Shown here: positions 63,036 through 64,000 of the stretch, piece after piece
Numbering within the stretch: the stretch's first letter is position 1
How the letters are laid out: every line of letters starts with the position of its first letter
DNA from: Pedobacter sp. PACM 27299
Lineage (GTDB): Bacteria; Bacteroidota; Bacteroidia; Sphingobacteriales; Sphingobacteriaceae
DNA: 64,000 nt
Assembly: GCF_001412655.1 (NCBI RefSeq)
Contig: NZ_CP012996.1
Location: forward strand, 2,232,001 to 2,296,000
Direction: 5' to 3'
The notes under the pieces: generated by a model
Databases searched by the model: none
Told to the model about the DNA's origin: nothing
What the model saw: only the letters and a program-made list of their open reading frames with translations
Position numbers and translations under genes: made by a program

Positions 63036-64000
63036 GTGATTAATGTAAACAACATCTCCGTTTCATTTGGCGGAACCACTCTTTTTAGCGACGTTACCTT
63101 TTCGATCAACGAGAACGATAAAATTGCCCTGATGGGTAAGAATGGTGCGGGCAAATCGACCATTTTAAAAATCATTGCCAATGCGTCAAAACCTACCTCT
63201 GGTAACGTAACCGGTCCTAAGGACGCGGTAATTGCGTATTTGCCACAGCATTTCCTGACCCAGGATAAGGCGACCGTTTTTGAAGAAACGATGAAAGCTT
63301 TTGAAGAGGTAAACCAGATGCAAAAAGAGCTTGAGGAGCTGAATGAGCAGCTGACGATTCGTACCGATTACGATAGTGACGATTACATGAAACTAATTGA
63401 ACGCGTTTCCGAACTGAGCGAGAAATTTTATTCGATTGAAGAGGTCAATTATGATGCAGAGGTCGAAAAGGTATTAAAAGGCTTAGGTTTCGAGCGTAAA
63501 GACTTTAGCCGCCAAACTTCTGAGTTTTCGGGCGGATGGAGGATGCGTATCGAGCTTGCTAAAATTCTGTTAAAGAAACCTGATTTGATCTTGTTGGATG
63601 AGCCTACCAACCACATGGATATCGAGAGTATCCAATGGCTGGAAGATTTCCTGATCAACTCTGCTAAAGCAGTAATGGTCATCTCCCATGACCGTGCCTT
63701 TGTAGATAACATTACCAATCGTACCATTGAGGTAACGATGGGCAGAATCTACGATTATAAAGCAAAATATAGTCATTACTTACAGTTGCGCGCAGATCGT
63801 CGTGTTCACCAAGTGAAAGCTTATGAGGAACAGCAGCGTTTTATCGCAGATAATCAGGAGTTCATAGACCGTTTTAGAGGGGTCTACTCGAAAACCTTGT
63901 CGGTACAGTCGCGAGTGAAGATGCTCGAAAAGCTCGAAGTGATCGAGATCGACGAAGTGGATACTTCAGCATTGCGCCTGAAATTCCCGCCATCGCCGCG
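63036..64000 (+). CDS. ABC-F family ATPase (3' truncated by window end)
   Basis: The gene starts with GTG at 63036 (VINVNNISVSFGG), since no ATG fits, and the frame is open to the window end, giving 321 codons. The first nucleotide-binding domain has Walker A GKNGAGKSTI, signature SEFSGGWRMR and Walker B ILLDEPTNHMD, with the ABC-F type SHDRAFVDN. The inter-domain linker helix follows (YEEQQRFIADNQEFIDRFRG). No membrane segments are present. It is a soluble ribosome-associated translation factor of the Uup/YdiF-like group. Confidence 0.93.
   Translation, partial: MINVNNISVSFGGTTLFSDVTFSINENDKIALMGKNGAGKSTILKIIANASKPTSGNVTGPKDAVIAYLPQHFLTQDKATVFEETMKAFEEVNQMQKELEELNEQLTIRTDYDSDDYMKLIERVSELSEKFYSIEEVNYDAEVEKVLKGLGFERKDFSRQTSEFSGGWRMRIELAKILLKKPDLILLDEPTNHMDIESIQWLEDFLINSAKAVMVISHDRAFVDNITNRTIEVTMGRIYDYKAKYSHYLQLRADRRVHQVKAYEEQQRFIADNQEFIDRFRGVYSKTLSVQSRVKMLEKLEVIEIDEVDTSALRLKFPPSP

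Overview
The window comes from a Bacteroidota chromosome, most likely Sphingobacteriaceae close to Pedobacter. The evidence is the FecI/FecR-SusC-SusD gene set, promoters of the Bacteroidota type (-7 box TAnnTTTG, in one case with a -33 TTTG at a 19-nt spacing), leaders with little Shine-Dalgarno character, and housekeeping proteins of that lineage. The genus is inferred by eye.

Positions 1-20.8 kb are ordinary core genome: the end of a GH15 glucoamylase-like gene, a fused trehalose-6-phosphate synthase/phosphatase, a coiled-coil protein and a 41-residue membrane peptide, two DUF3857/transglutaminase-like secreted proteins, a DnaQ-type exonuclease, an M1 metallopeptidase, queG, a GNAT-nitrilase fusion, ruvB, a 3-hydroxybutyryl-CoA dehydrogenase, pdxH, a YqgE protein, purE-purK, an HI0933-type flavoprotein, a cupin-8 protein and tRNA-Leu(CAA).

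Positions 20.8-46.3 kb form a mosaic island beside that tRNA. A large serine recombinase points at the tRNA, and a 14-bp copy of the tRNA 3' part recurs at 44.07 kb, followed by a 41-bp sequence repeated at 46.24 kb. Behind the recombinase lies the most interesting locus. An ECF-sigma-like gene, split into two overlapping frames, is followed 4 nt later by a truncated, catalytically dead Cas12f/TnpB-like protein. Downstream on the same strand are two copies of a ~48-nt structured element, each followed by unique sequence, the arrangement expected of scaffold-guide RNAs. This matches the recently reported dCas12f-sigmaE RNA-guided transcription systems of Bacteroidota. Next come decayed mobilization genes and IS remnants, an intact glycan-utilization locus (sigma/anti-sigma, SusC, SusD, DUF5018-like lipoprotein, GH16, MBL-fold protein), an ArsR regulator with a quinone-reductase-like enzyme, an intact IS21 element that has split an older gene, and a BlaI/BlaR1-like pair.

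Positions 46.5-56.4 kb hold a grasp-with-spasm RiPP cluster: three GG-leader precursors, a frameshifted ATP-grasp maturase, a 53-residue coupled ORF, a SPASM maturase, a C39-peptidase ABC exporter and an HlyD adaptor. A TPR-histidine kinase/LytTR regulator pair diverges from it and is its likely controller. Positions 56.4-63 kb carry three beta-lactamase-fold serine hydrolases, one fused to a DJ-1/PfpI domain and lacking the usual nucleophile, plus a divergent HxlR regulator/NmrA-type oxidoreductase pair. The window ends inside an ABC-F ATPase gene.
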